DNA of 36,152 nt, from assembly GCA_051453625.1 (NCBI GenBank), contig JBOZIK010000001.1:76774225-76810376 (forward strand), in the 5' to 3' direction. Positions within the stretch are counted from its first letter, which is position 1, and the number at the start of each line of letters is the position of its first letter. The translations under genes were made by a program, and so were the position numbers. The notes below the pieces were generated by a model. The model was not told the origin of the DNA, searched no databases, and was given only the letters and a program-made list of their open reading frames with translations. The stretch comes from Welwitschia mirabilis. Its lineage: Eukaryota; Gnetophyta; Gnetopsida; Welwitschiales. Of this stretch, positions 1 to 10,839 are shown in pieces.

Positions 1-149
1 ATCTTATCATCTTAAAATGCCCAATTAAAAGACTAATAATTATAATAACTTCATAAAGTAATATATAAGTAAAGTTAAAGATATTCAAATGATAGCATGA
101 TGTCTACACAAGAACTGAGTTAAGAAGGAATTTAGATAATTGCAAGGGG

Positions 150-1500
150 AAGGTTCTCATCATTGGGAGGGGCTTCCAAGACAAGTTCTTCTATCATGTT
201 CAAGGTTTCATTAGTAGATGACTCATAAATATTTAACCTTTATCCATTGACTTTTTAAATTTCTTTAGTATTTGAATTGGAGATTCTAACTAAGCCATTG
301 GAATACACTTTTTCTAGAATATAACGATCTAACTATTTATAGGTTAACTTATTGTGTAAAAGATGTACTCAGGTATTATATAAAAGGACAAGTTGGCTAA
401 GTTCAAATTATGTATGGAGATTTTTTTGGTCATTTTTCAACTTGGCTTGGGCTTTATAAATGCGTTGATGATGTATGACATGAGTATACTTTTCATCTAA
501 ATGGTTAAGTTGGGCTAATCGAGTTCTAATATTTTCATACAAGTTTATAAGAATAAGTTTGTGGGTGGATCGATAAGAGTTATAGTAAAAATTAAAAGAC
601 AAGATATAAACTTTTCTATACACAAGTTTATATGGTGAAAAACTTAAAAAGTTATACCAACTAGTATGATAAGCCCAAATAATATCATTAAGATTAAAAA
701 ACCACATTTTCATATTGACAAATACTAAATTTTGGAGCATATTTTTAATTTCTCTATTTGCATTTTGACTTGGCCATTAGTTTGTAAATGATAAGCACAT
801 GCGGTTCTATGTTTAATGTTAATAGATAAAAGAAGTTTTCAAAAAATGTGATTAATAAAATGATTATCTTGATCACTAATGATGATTATTAGAAAATAAA
901 AATGTTGAAAGATATGAGTTTAGACAAAATAGCAAATGGTTTAGACATCATTTTTGGTAGTAAAAACAACTTAGACCCACGTAGTAACATAATTAACAGC
1001 CACTAGGATGTAATTTTTGTCATGAGAAGGTGGTCTAATAGGGCCTATAAATTCAATTTCCAAACTATTAAAAGGTTTACATTTAAGTATATATTTAAGG
1101 AAAATATCTTGAAAATGAGTTAGGCTACCATAATGTTGATAGGCATTACACATTCTAGCAAAGTTAAATGAGTCTTTAAAAAGAATATACCAACAAAAAT
1201 CAAAGTGAAGAATTTTTATTATAGTCTTTTGGCCACTAAAGTATTCTCCATGTACCTCACCATAAAAAAGGTTAAGGATTTCTAAGATTTCTCATTTAAG
1301 CACACATTTATGCATGATTTGATCTTTGCATCTTCTATGAAGATGGGATTCATTCCACTCATTATCATTGGTCATAGAAAGAAAATATTTTAGTTGCTTA
1401 TCATCCTAATGCTGAGGTGTTTTCAGGTAATAAGGTAGTTTACAATATCAGCATACCAAGGAGTAAGATGAGTGAAAGCGATGTCATAAATTTATTTAAT
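150..1500 (-). pseudogene. Ty3/gypsy integrase (Athila-like), broken
   Basis: The integrase would insert the cDNA into the host chromosome. On the minus strand an N-terminal zinc-binding region around 1130-1330 ends in CNAYQ, where the family has a CxxCQ pair, so the second Cys is lost. The core follows with IEFIGPI and YILVAVNYV near 1000-1080; the first catalytic Asp of the usual IDFMGP is Glu here. Near 780-900 come ISDQDNHF, which keeps the second Asp, and NGQVKMQIE, where the catalytic Glu of the family's QVE is Lys. A region at 408-740 matches the WAYRT...SPYRLVYGKA module (seen as WAYHTSWYN and SPYKLVYRK). The tail near 200-300 resembles the FKVNGQRLKPY end. With stops as well, it cannot be active. 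Confidence 0.9.
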
Positions 1501-1509
1501 GTTAAATAA

Positions 1510-2020
1510 TTATTCATCTAGAAAGGAGTCATTTATGGGAATTTCATCATAAGAGTAAGAAAGTTTAGATAGATGATCTACAATGCTATTATGTTTTTCA
1601 GCCTTATCAATAAGGGTGAGATTAAATTCTTGCATGAGAAGGACCCAACTAATAAGTTTGATACTAGAATTCTTCTTAGTCATAAGATAGCATATGGCTA
1701 CATGATCTGTGTAAACATTAATATGAAAGTCAAGAAGATAATGTCGAAGATGATCAAGATAAAAGATGATGGCAAGTATTTCCCTTTTAGTAGTAGTGTA
1801 GTTAGATTGGGCTTTGAAAAATGTTTTACTAAGATAGGATATGACTTTAAAGTCATTTTCATATTTTTTTCTAATAACCCCATCCATAATAATATTGCTT
1901 GCATCACACATAAGTTCAAATATTTAGTCCAATTGGAACCTATAACAATATGTTTAGAAGAAATTTTTTCCTTAACTATATTAAATGCAAGTTTACATAA
2001 ATTGTTCAAATCAAATTTAG
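1510..2020 (-). pseudogene. Ty3/gypsy RNase H domain, unusually well preserved
   Basis: The domain degrades the RNA strand of the RNA/DNA hybrid during reverse transcription. From 1911 down to 1510 the frame is open for 133 codons. All four expected acidic positions can be read: Asp in CDAS, Glu in KREILAI, Asp in YTDH and Asp in VDHLSKL. The segment also shows AQSNYTTT and LMQEFNL, typical of plant Ty3/gypsy RNase H. It continues upstream into the RT connection region with a frame change near 1912-2009, and downstream into the linker before integrase (PINDSFLDE, close to the Athila-type DSFPDE linker). The plus-strand open frame over the same bases is only its shadow. Confidence 0.92.
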
Positions 2021-2254
2021 CATATTTTTTAAGTAATGAGTGAAGGGATTTATAAATTTTAACATAATCATAAATAAAATGATGATAGAAACTAGCATGA
2101 TTAAGGAATGATCTAACTTGTGTAACATTGGTTGAAGGGCTAAGGTTTTAATGATATTAACTTTTATAGGGTCCATTTTAATCCCTTCCTTTGAAATTTG
2201 ATAACATAAAATAATTTCATGTTTGATAAGGAGAAAACTCTTTTTCTAACTCAA

Positions 2255-3284
2255 ATGTAGACTACTTTCTATAAATCAATCCAAGACTTTTGTAATCTTT
2301 TTACGATTCATTTAAAATTTTCACTAGAGATGGAGACNNNNNNNNNNNNNNNNNNNNNNNNNNNNNNNNNNNNNNNNNNNNNNNNNNNNNNNNNNNNNNN
2401 NNNNNNNNNNNNNNNNNNNNNNNNNNNNNNNNNNNNNNNNNNNNNNNNNNNNNNNNNNNNNNNNNNNNNNNNNNNNNNNNNNNNNNNNNNNNNNNNNNNN
2501 NNNNNNNNNNNNNNNNNNNNNNNNNNNNNNNNNNNNNNNNNNNNNNNNNNNNNNNNNNNNNNNNNNNNNNNNNNNNNNNNNNNNNNNNNNNNNNNNNNNN
2601 NNNNNNNNNNNNNNNNNNNNNNNNNNNNNNNNNNNNNNNNNNNNNNNNNNNNNNNNNNNNNNNNNNNNNNNNNNNNNNNNNNNNNNNNNNNNNNNNNNNN
2701 NNNNNNNNNNNNNNNNNNNNNNNNNNNNNNNNNNNNNNNNNNNNNNNNNNNNNNNNNNNNNNNNNNNNNNNNNNNNNNNNNNNNNNNNNNNNNNNNNNNN
2801 NNNNNNNNNNNNNNNNNNNNNNNNNNNNNNNNNNNNNNNNNNNNNNNNNNNNNNNNNNNNNNNNNNNNNNNNNNNNNNNNNNNNNNNNNNNNNNNNNNNN
2901 NNNNNNNNNNNNNNNNNNNNNNNNNNNNNNNNNNNNNNNNNNNNNNNNNNNNNNNNNNNNNNNNNNNNNNNNNNNNNNNNNNNNNNNNNNNNNNNNNNNN
3001 NNNNNNNNNNNNNNNNNNNNNNNNNNNNNNNNNNNNNNNNNNNNNNNNNNNNNNNNNNNNNNNNNNNNNNNNNNNNNNNNNNNNNNNNNNNNNNNNNNNN
3101 NNNNNNNNNNNNNNNNNNNNNNNNNNNNNNNNNNNNNNNNNNNNNNNNNNNNNNNNNNNNNNNNNNNNNNNNNNNNNNNNNNNNNNNNNNNNNNNNNNNN
3201 NATGTAGACTACTTTCTATAAATCAATCCAAGACTTTTGTAATCTTTTTATGATTCATTTAAAATTTTCACTAGAGATGGAGAC
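2255..3284. repeat. 83-bp direct repeat on both sides of an 864-N gap
   Basis: Bases 2255-2337 and 3202-3284 are the same 83-bp sequence with a single C/T difference. They abut the N run (2338-3201) exactly. Both encode the same RT segment around the catalytic FMDN. The likely cause is that the two contig ends overlap and were not merged, so the gap length is probably artificial. Confidence 0.9.
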
Positions 3285-3679
3285 ATTATCCATAAATATT
3301 TTAATAGAAACCTCTATCATGTTAAAAATGATCCTCATCATTGCTCGTTGGAAAGTCCTAGGGGCATTGCAAGGTCCAAAAGCCATTGGTCTAAAGGAAA
3401 AGGTTCCAAAGGATGAGGTAAAGGTTGTTTTGGCTTAGTCTTTACTTGCTATAAAAACTTGATTATAGTCAATATACCCATCAATAAAAACAATAGTAGG
3501 CATAATCTTGGATTTTATCGAGTACTTAACCAAGAAAGGGTAAAGGTAAATGATACTTTTTAGTGACCTCATTAAGTTTTCTAAAATCAATGCACATTCT
3601 TCATTTTCCACTTTTTTTTGGAACTACTATTAAAGGGCTAATCCACTTACTATCGGATATAGCATATATGATCCCTAAA

Positions 3680-3689
3680 NNNNNNNNNN
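3680..3689. other. 10-N assembly gap in RT
   Basis: Ten Ns at the upstream edge of the RT fingers region. No duplicated flanks are visible. The protein context on both sides is compatible with one RT. Confidence 0.95.
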
Positions 3690-4189
3690 CATAAGTTTAA
3701 TAATTTCATTTTTAACTACTTGATTAAGGGTTAGGTTAATCCTTCATTGGGATTACGTAATAGGTTTAACATTATGCTTAAGGTAAATTTTGTGTTAGAC
3801 TATGGAAAGAGGGATGATAGCTAAGTCTTTATGGGTCCAAGCAAAGGAATCTTCTTTAGAAGTCAAAAGGGAGATCAAGTTGGATTCTTGTTGAGAAGTA
3901 AAAAAGTCATTTATTATTAAAGGTTTATTTAGGTTGTTGGATAAGAAAATATATTTTATACCTTAGGGTAACTCCTTTAGTTCTAGTTTGAAATTTTCAC
4001 TTATCATCTTGTCTATCGTGGAGATGACAGACGTGGGATGACATTCTAAAAAAAGATTTTCTACTTAATAAACATGTTGGATTTTCTTCCAATTGATGTA
4101 TTCCTTATTCTTAGGCTTAAGATAGTGTATTTTAGTTAGTTCATCATACAAAGTTGGTTTGTGTAGCATTATGAATCTCTCCTTAATTA

Positions 4190-4660
4190 GATGATGTTGT
4201 AAAAATAATGTTGGTTTAGTTCTTATTCTATTTTAAACTCATATCCTATTTTCTTTTTAGTAGCATTAAAAACTAAAATGGTAAACTTCTTATTGCCTAT
4301 ATGAAATTCCATCATGTTGATTTGTGTATCAATAATAAGGTGGGCGGTTGCACAAAAGGCTCTTCTTAAAAGTACTAAATAATCTCCATCATGTTCTACC
4401 TCAATGACGACTACATCTATGGGTTAAAAAGCTTTCTCTATTTGGATTACTATGTCCTTGATAATCCCTAAGGGTTTCTTAATTAAAATATTAGTGAATT
4501 ACAAACTAATTCATGTAGGTTCTATCATGTTTTCCAACCCAAGCATTTTATATATGTAAAGAGGCATGATGTTTACACTAGCTCCTATGTTGGTTAAAGA
4601 TTTTCAAATTCTTTTATTTACTTTTAAAGTATACTCACTATTTCTTCTTTAGGATTTTTA
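4190..4660 (-). pseudogene. Ty3/gypsy aspartic protease domain, active-site Asp lost
   Basis: The protease matures the Gag-Pol polyprotein. On the minus strand at about 4548-4605 I read TNIGASVNIMPLYIYKMLGL, which matches the plant Ty3 protease core DLGASVNIMP; the catalytic Asp is Asn here. Downstream at 4260-4440 the C-terminal part reads VVIEVEHDGDY, RRAFCATAHLIID and KFTILVFNA, matching the family's VLDMEED, GRPFLATARALID and TFNVFEAL. It lies between gag and RT as expected. Stops and the changed catalytic residue make it non-functional. Confidence 0.85.
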
Positions 4661-5289
4661 AATTTATGACAGTTTTTCATGGCTAATTTAGAAATAGATT
4701 AAACAAGAAAAACTTTGCTAGGAATGGTACATTTTTGTTTTTTTCTTACTAGATCTTTCCATAACTTAGAATATTTAGGATTTTCTTGCAAGAGCTTCTA
4801 AAAAGGTAAGTTGATGTTTACTTCTTGCATTAATGTTTTCAAGTACTTATCATAGGTAGGATTTGTGTTTAACCTATCAAGAAAAGAAGTAAATGGTTTC
4901 TTTCCTTTATATTTTTAAAGAATTTTTAGTGGTGGTTTTAGCATGTGATATTGATGGGAAGTTATATGAGTCCAAAATTTATACATCATCTTCTTCATTA
5001 CTTTTTTAATTATTTTTGAAATTTAAGACCTTATGGGTAGGAGGTGTTGTATCATTTTTACTTCTTGTTACTATCTTTAAATCTCTCTTGACTTCATTTA
5101 GGTTGGGTAAAGGTTGAGATGCAAGAGACTCTTGTGGTATTTTATTGATAAGAATCATTTTTTAAAGCACATTTTCTAAGTTTTTAATATTACTATTAGT
5201 CTTTTCTTGAATCTTTTTCCATTCTTCTTTGGAATCTCTAAGTGGATCATTTTGATTTGATTGAAAAATTGGAAGTTTAAATTATTGAC

Positions 5290-6294
5290 ACTATTCTTAA
5301 AAAGGTTTCCATTATGATATCTACCTAATCTTTGTTGAAGTTATGGTTGGCTTTTAAAGTTAAGTGTTCTTTGGTTGAATGCATGTACTTTCTCAAACAT
5401 CCTCTCTTTACAAGTTGGCAATAAGGAACATTATTTAGCTTGATGAGAGTTTTATTCACAACTATCACATGTTGAAGTTGTATTTTCATCTTTTACTACC
5501 TTTGCATCAACTATTAATTAAGTGTACTTATTCAAAGTGGTAGTGAAATCCTTAATTAAGTTGATTGAATAACCTCTTTCTTCTTCTTTGTTATGTTTTA
5601 CTTCTTTTAAATCTTTTATGATTTGACCTACAGTTCGATTTTTGTTAATGGGTTTTAATCAAGTTTAACTTATCTCTACTAGAGTTCCCAACACATTCTA
5701 TGCCTCTTCTAAGATTAAGTTCATCAAGTTGTCATCATAAGAAACGTTTATAAGTTATTTATTTTGAATATCTAATCCACCATAGAAATAATTGACTAAT
5801 TCTTCTTTATAAAATTCATCAACAGGGTTGAATGGATAACTATGATAAAACATTTATATGTTATGGACTAATCCTCATGAGGTTGTTATTGAAAGTTGAT
5901 AACTTCCTTCCTTCTTTTTTTATGGTACTTTCACTCAAAAGTCCTTTAATAAAAACTTCTATTACTTGACTCCATAATTTAAGACTCTTTTATAATATGG
6001 TTTTAAGCCAAAGTTTTTCCTTTCCTCTAAGTGTGATTAAAAAATAATCATATAAGTATGATCACTAATGTATTTCTTTCCATTTCCTAAGATAAGAAAA
6101 ATTTATTCAATGTTAGCTAGATTTTGGAAAGGGTCTTTCTTAAATTCTCCTGAAAATATTGAATAAGCACTTAAATTTCTTAATTATTTATCATTATCGA
6201 TAGGTAAATCGAAAGAATTTTGGATTTCACATTTGCTGTTAGTAATTAAGTCTCTAAGAGTAACATTTACATTTAAAGTTAAAGTTCCTATCAT
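5290..6294 (-). pseudogene. Ty3/gypsy gag (capsid and nucleocapsid), broken
   Basis: Gag forms the virus-like particle. A likely start is the ATG at 6294-6292, giving MIGTLTLNVNVTLRDLITN and then a capsid-like region containing DPFQNLANIE, where Athila gag has its conserved DPLDHLDEFDRL-like segment. A CCHC-like zinc knuckle is readable at 5428-5469 as CDSC, then four to five residues to His, then four to Cys, with two stops inside it. Many in-frame stops and frame changes follow. Identification rests on position between the leader and the protease and on these motifs; the capsid match is moderate. Confidence 0.75.
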
Positions 6295-7024
6295 GATTGG
6301 TGTATTAGATGAAGCAAATTATTTTTGTTTTCACAAGGATTTTAACATATATGAAGAGAAATGACATGATCTACTTCTATGCTATAATGTTATTTATAAA
6401 ATCAGATTCTAAAATAATAAAAGTAGAAAAAAACTTATGCTTCATTCTTAAAATTTACGTACTTGGGATGTGCATAGCTAGATTTTGCTCGAAGTTGAAT
6501 AATCCTTCTCTGATATTTTCTTCAATCAAGTTCTACTCTCTCTAATATTTTGTATTTATACTAGAATTCATCATGTCCATGCATACTTAGAATAGTAAAT
6601 AAAAACTAAAAAAAAAAAACAAATAATGGTTGTCCATCTAGTCATGGGAATGATAGGAGGGATTATAATCACAATAGTAGAAATCTAAAATCAGAGAAAA
6701 ATTATCATAAATAGAAAACCAGATTGTCATCCAGCCTATTATAGGAATGATAGTGAAGGTTACAGTATTTTTATTACTAATCTACAAATAGAAAGGAAAT
6801 TTGCAAAAAGGAAAATAAATTTGAAAATTTATAACTATTGTTCCCTATGTCATGGGGACAATAAAGAGGATGACAGTGATTTTTAAAACTATAGAAAATA
6901 AAAATTACCAAAGTAAATGCACTAAACTACAAATAAAAATACAATACTATTTCAAATTAATAATCTACATTGAAATTCTAGGTACTTTTCTAGATAGTGA
7001 TAATCCTCTAACTTCTTGCAGCAT
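6295..7024 (-). other. Untranslated leader of the Athila-like element
   Basis: The stretch lies between the PBS and the gag start. No coding frame is convincing. It holds three spaced copies of a hairpin-forming motif (see the repeat at 6629-6890) and an A-rich run near 6607. Confidence 0.6.
6629..6890. repeat. Recurring hairpin motif, three copies about 100-115 bp apart
   Basis: Three related blocks start near 6629, 6725 and 6839. Each begins TGTC or TGTT, passes through a CTATCATGGGGATGATAG-like core (an imperfect palindrome) and ends in a GGATTATA or GGATGACAG type of half. Two further copies lie in the adjacent LTR near 7905-7945 and 8030-8055. The spacing and repeated dyad suggest a decayed tandem array or a structured RNA element; no function is assigned. 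Confidence 0.6.
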
Positions 7025-7042
7025 TCCTCAGCAATGGTACCA
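7025..7042 (-). promoter_or_regulatory. Primer-binding site, tRNA-Asp type, Athila-like element
   Basis: On the minus strand the 18 bases TGGTACCATTGCTGAGGA follow three bases after the LTR edge. They match the Athila/Tat primer site TGGCGCCGTTGCCGGGGA at all but the positions expected to change by C-to-T or G-to-A decay. This fixes the element's strand and the LTR boundary at 7046. Confidence 0.85.
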
Positions 7043-7045
7043 AAA

Positions 7046-8277
7046 TGTTATGGTGTTAATTTATGCAATCTTTAAGTCCATATGCAAAACCTATAAATCA
7101 TAATTCTTGTATAAAACACATACTAGTATAGAGAGGAGTTAATTTAAATGTTGTAATCTATTAAAGGCACTACGCTAGAAGTTAGAAAATTGATTTTAGA
7201 AAGTATGTTAATCTCTTCTATTTTAGTAAATGAAAGTAAATGATAATGCAAATACAATGCAAGATGAATGATGATGAAATCCAATGGATGAAATGCAAGC
7301 ATAGTGAATCTGTTTAGATTCTAATCCTTTTGTAACAATAATTAATCCTTATCACTTAAATTAAGTAGGAAGAATTTAGTTACTTATTCCTAACTAGCAT
7401 AACCTATAAGAAATAACAAATAGAATATGAATAATGTAAATATGAAAATGGAATGAAACAGAATGTAATGCAAAATCTAAACTAACAAAGTTAAATTTAA
7501 CATAGGTTGCTCTTGTGATCTAAATAAAATATAGAGATATCACCAAACTATAATTAACTTAAACCATAAGGGACAATAGTAGTAAAAAGAGCAATTGAAT
7601 TTATCATAAACTTTTACATCCACTTACAACAAAGTAGTAGTGCCTTAATGGAGGATACTTAGCTCAACACCAAGGTAAACTTCTATCTGTAGCTATTAGA
7701 TGGACCTCTTGTTGTTTAATCTTCCATCATAATAATACTTGATACAAAAATATAAAAGTGGAATTAGAAAAAACGGAAGGATATTCATAGTTTTACATTA
7801 AAGTTCTAGAATATCAATCCTAAGAGTCAGGGAAGAAACCCTAGTAGCCCATATGGGTCATATGAATCTATTACAAAGATAAGTCTTTCTGTCCATACAA
7901 AAATAGGTTTTGTCCTTACTATTATAGGGATGACAATGAAGAGGTCACTCCACATCAAAAATGTGGTCCATTAGCTTCAGACCCTATAATCAACTCTACA
8001 GACTCCATCCATGTTAGTAGTGCTATCATCCTACCTATCATGGGATAATAGAGGGAACAACAGGCTTCTCCATCTTCTAGCTCAAAGGGAAATCTGTCTT
8101 CTACATGGTTAATCCTTCCTTTAAATTATGAATATCAAAACAAGCCTAAGATACCTCCAAATATGCTAGGAATCACATGTTTTAGTGAACATCCTATCAG
8201 TTCTCTATAATCAACAAAATTGCATCCAAACTTATATAAATCCACCATTAAATTCCTACAAATTGGTATCACAAAGT
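7046..8277 (-). repeat. 5' LTR of the Athila-like element (outer end uncertain)
   Basis: The inner edge is TG at 7046-7047 (the LTR 3' end on the minus strand), three bases from the PBS. The outer edge is not certain; the next element's repeat starts near 8278, so the LTR is at most about 1.23 kb unless it is interrupted. No partner LTR lies in the window to confirm this. The segment is AT-rich, has ATGCAATG-type runs near 7250-7310 and two copies of the hairpin motif seen in the leader. Confidence 0.55.
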
Positions 8278-10817
8278 ACATAAAAATGGACCTAGTGGCT
8301 AGGTAAAGTAGTCATTGGGAATTAGTAAACCATAATCATTTTTCAAGAGTAATAATAACTTTTATGTATCCCTTGAAATTCTTAATGTCTTTTAAATTTT
8401 CTCATTCCATTGTAAATAGGATTTCTTTTCCCTTAATCTTATTCTTTTGAAGATCTTCTAGTCTTAAATTATTAGAGAACTTCTACCTTGGATCTTTGTA
8501 AACTTTAAAGTTTTTGGAGTCTAGGAGTCTTTGGAGGTTGGGCATAGTAATCTTAAAAGTTGAAAAACTACATGTTGAATCATGGATATGGTTCAAGGCT
8601 TCTCTTGTATTTCTAAGCTTCTCTTTTATTTTTCATATGATTTTAGGATTATCTTTATTTCTTGTATGGTACGAGGGATTTCTTTCATCTTTTGTATGAT
8701 TCTAAAATTCTCCTTTATTTTTCATATGATATTAATCTTATCTTTAATTCTCATATGGTACTAAGGATTTCTTGCCTTTTTTATATGATTCCATGGCTTT
8801 GTGTTATTATCTTGATCTTATAAGTCTCTTTTAATTTGTGTAACATCTAGGTAGTGAATATAATTTTATGCTTATTAAATAAGATGAAATAAAATTGTCC
8901 AGGTAATTAAATTATGTAGCTTTATTGTCTTATCCACTTGAAGGCCTCCAACACTATGAGGATGATGTGTCAAAGAAAATAGAGTGATTGCAGTAAGTTT
9001 ATGATCCATCTAGTTGTGCATGATAGGATGTCTATGCAGCTTCAAAGGGTTTATCCCATTTGAAGGATTTCTATAAATCATAGGAATAAATCTTCAAATA
9101 AATGAACATTTTCACATTCTTCTAGTAGTGCATTCTTAGATTACTAAATCTTGGAACATTGTACTATATTACTTATTAAAAATAAATGGATCCCCAAGTC
9201 TTGTTAGTATTGGATGTATTTCATAGATATTGTTTTAATCTCATGCCTTGGCTATATCCTTTGGGTCCTTAACCACCTTCCTTTATACCCTCTATTACAT
9301 GAGACATACTAGGAACTATGATTATTTTATGTTTTTTATATCATATTGTTGTTATAGGTTTAGATACAAGAATGAATTTCAGTCATTGATGAATGTGTAT
9401 TTTCTGCTATTATCTTAAGCTATTTTTGTTATTTACATCTTGATGATTTATTTATTTACTATCATATTAAGACTAGATCTATAAACTAGCTCTTATGTTT
9501 GAATGAAAAAATTAATTTATTATTATTGCAACTTTTCTATGGCTCTTATGAAAACATTCTAACTTCCTATTAGCTTATTATCTTATATTTACTTGTAGAT
9601 TAAGTTTAATAATTGATGCTTATGATTTTGACTTTTCTTCATCACGATACTATCATAAATTAATTGCCACTCCAAATTTTCTATTCTAACTAATAGACTA
9701 TAATTATTATTATATAAACCACTCCATAAGTAATCTTGTAACCACTACTCCATAGTAATTATTATGTCTATCACTTTATAATTAGTATAGATGATAATTT
9801 TATATTTTTGTAGTACTCTAAGGTTTATTACATCAATAATGTTTTTACAATATATTTCTTTAAAGGTGTTTTAAATGAGGTTATTACTATTAGTTTTAGA
9901 TAACTTACAATATATTTTTTATTTTTTGAAATATTTCATCCAATATGTTTGTTGGGGTTTAAATTAAGGTAAAATATAACTTAGAGTTTTGATCTTGTTT
10001 TCTTAAAAACTTGGGTTTATAAATTAGAAAGAAGTAGCATTATATTGTTTGTGGAACTCAAATTATATTTGATATCTGAAATAACAAAAAAGCATTATTA
10101 ATGTTGAACATATTTTTTTTAATTCTACTATTCTTATATTTTAGCTACTTTTATTATCTGATTACTTTCTTGTTATTACTTCTACAAGATTCCTTTCAAT
10201 TCTAATAGAGAGCAATATTGATGTATTTTAATAGCTAAAAATTATTTTTTAATAGGTGTAGTTGTTCGCAAATTTTTTGACTTTCCTATTTTAGTATTTT
10301 CAAAATCCACAATTATTTTTTTAATTAAAAATGATCAAACCTTGACTTTTTGATTGTCTTTTTATATATAAGATCTTAATCTATATCCATTAGGACATAA
10401 CACAAGGTGTGTTTAGTTAAAAATGTGCTTTGTTTTATTTATTCTAAGATGTTTTAAATCATTATTAATTTGGTGCACTAACAAAGCAAAATAGGCTATT
10501 TTAGCTACATAGATCCTAAGGCCTAGTTTCCCTTACTTAAATTTTAAATAGAGATAGTTTTAAAGTTGTGCATAAGTTTTGTCATTAATCGTAACCATCA
10601 CATTAAGATTTATCAATTCATTATTCTTAGGATTTTAAAAAATATAGATGTTATATTTTTAAAATCAAAGCAACATTTGAGTTTTCTGAGTGAAAAACAT
10701 GGATATTGAATTTTGGTATTAGAGAAACATTTGAAGTTTTTAGATAAAAAATGTGGACTTTACATTTTGATATCAAAGCAAAATTTGAAGTTTTTAACTA
10801 AATTTTGTGAACTTTAT
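8278..10817 (+). repeat. Old direct repeat, left copy; probable 5' LTR of a non-coding element
   Basis: From about 8278 to 10330 this segment aligns with 12006-14150 at roughly 75 percent by eye, with a period of about 3.73 kb. Homology stops abruptly at the left edge in both copies. A Met-tRNA-type PBS lies just after 10817, which would make this a 5' LTR of about 2.5 kb on the plus strand. The part 10330-10817 has no partner on the right, where the second copy looks truncated. No protein-coding frame is convincing. A TGTAACATCTAGG string at 8838 resembles an LTR start but lies inside the repeat. Confidence 0.6.
8590..8800. repeat. Minisatellite inside the left direct repeat
   Basis: Imperfect units of about 30-32 bp recur here, each containing a TTTCATATGATTCTAGGAT-like core. 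The plus strand translates to short hydrophobic repeats (FIFHMILG, FISCMV), which explains the small open frames here. They are not evidence of a membrane protein. Confidence 0.7.
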
Positions 10818-10839
10818 GTTTTGATATCAGAGTCTAGGT
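10656..10839 (+). repeat. 54-bp tandem array spanning an LTR end/PBS junction, four copies
   Basis: Units begin near 10656, 10710, 10764 and 10818, exactly 54 bp apart for the last three. Each starts ATTTTG(G/A)TAT(C/T)A(G/A)AG and ends in a GGACTTTACA-like tail. The first is the most degraded. The array repeats the primer-site-like core together with what looks like the LTR 3' end. Confidence 0.75.
10822..10839 (+). promoter_or_regulatory. Primer-binding site, initiator Met tRNA type
   Basis: TGATATCAGAGTCTAGGT differs from the plant retrotransposon site TGGTATCAGAGC(C)TAGGT mainly by a G-to-A and a C-to-T change. It is the best preserved of the four PBS-like cores in the 54-bp array, and it sets a plus-strand orientation for the element bounded by the direct repeats. 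Confidence 0.65.

Larger units (their letters stand above)
2021..3775 (-). pseudogene. Ty3/gypsy reverse transcriptase (Athila-like), broken, containing two gaps
   Basis: RT copies element RNA into DNA. Reading down from 3760, the motifs are SDSKWISPLIVVPKKSGK, then CIDFRKLNEVTKKYHLPLPF at about 3540-3600, FIDGYIDYNQ, and SFGTFSFRPMAFGPCNAPRT. These are followed by FMDN at 3286-3297, where the family has (Y/F)MDD; the second Asp is Asn here. The thumb/connection part on the far side of the gap reads QISKEGIKMDPIKV. The 864-N gap (2338-3201) is flanked by identical 83-bp repeats, and the protein reads through with nothing missing if they are merged. A 10-N gap lies at 3680-3689. There are several in-frame stops. 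Confidence 0.92.
1..7045 (-). mobile_element. Athila-like Ty3/gypsy LTR retrotransposon, decayed, 3' end outside window
   Basis: Read on the minus strand, the order is gag (from 6294), protease, reverse transcriptase, RNase H, integrase, which is the Ty3/gypsy order. An Athila/Tat-type tRNA-Asp primer-binding site lies at 7025-7042 and the 5' LTR starts beyond it. The integrase C-terminal module and the RNase H-integrase linker resemble the Athila lineage more than the Tat lineage; that lineage call is from remembered family features. Frames are broken by many stops and small indels, so the copy is dead. The window starts inside the integrase C-terminal region, so the 3' LTR is not seen. Two N gaps (2338-3201 and 3680-3689) fall in the RT. 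Confidence 0.9.

Noticed and set aside
1573-2043. Plus-strand open frame of 156 codons
   Set aside because: It is the complement of the RNase H/RT coding strand, which has clear motifs; the plus translation has none.
2330-3253. Long plus-strand open frame
   Set aside because: It is almost entirely Ns and so carries no information.
8263-8274. TTGGTATCACAA as a Met-tRNA primer site
   Set aside because: Only the TGGTATCA core matches, and no LTR end or element body fits a start there; the site at 10822 is much better.
8514-8764. Small hydrophobic open frames, possible membrane peptide (also 12252-12541)
   Set aside because: They are produced by the 30-32-bp minisatellite; periodic FIFHMILG-type peptides follow the DNA repeat and appear in two frames.
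8838-8851. TGTAACATCTAGG as an LTR start
   Set aside because: Homology between the direct repeats extends about 550 bp further left, so the string is internal to the repeat.
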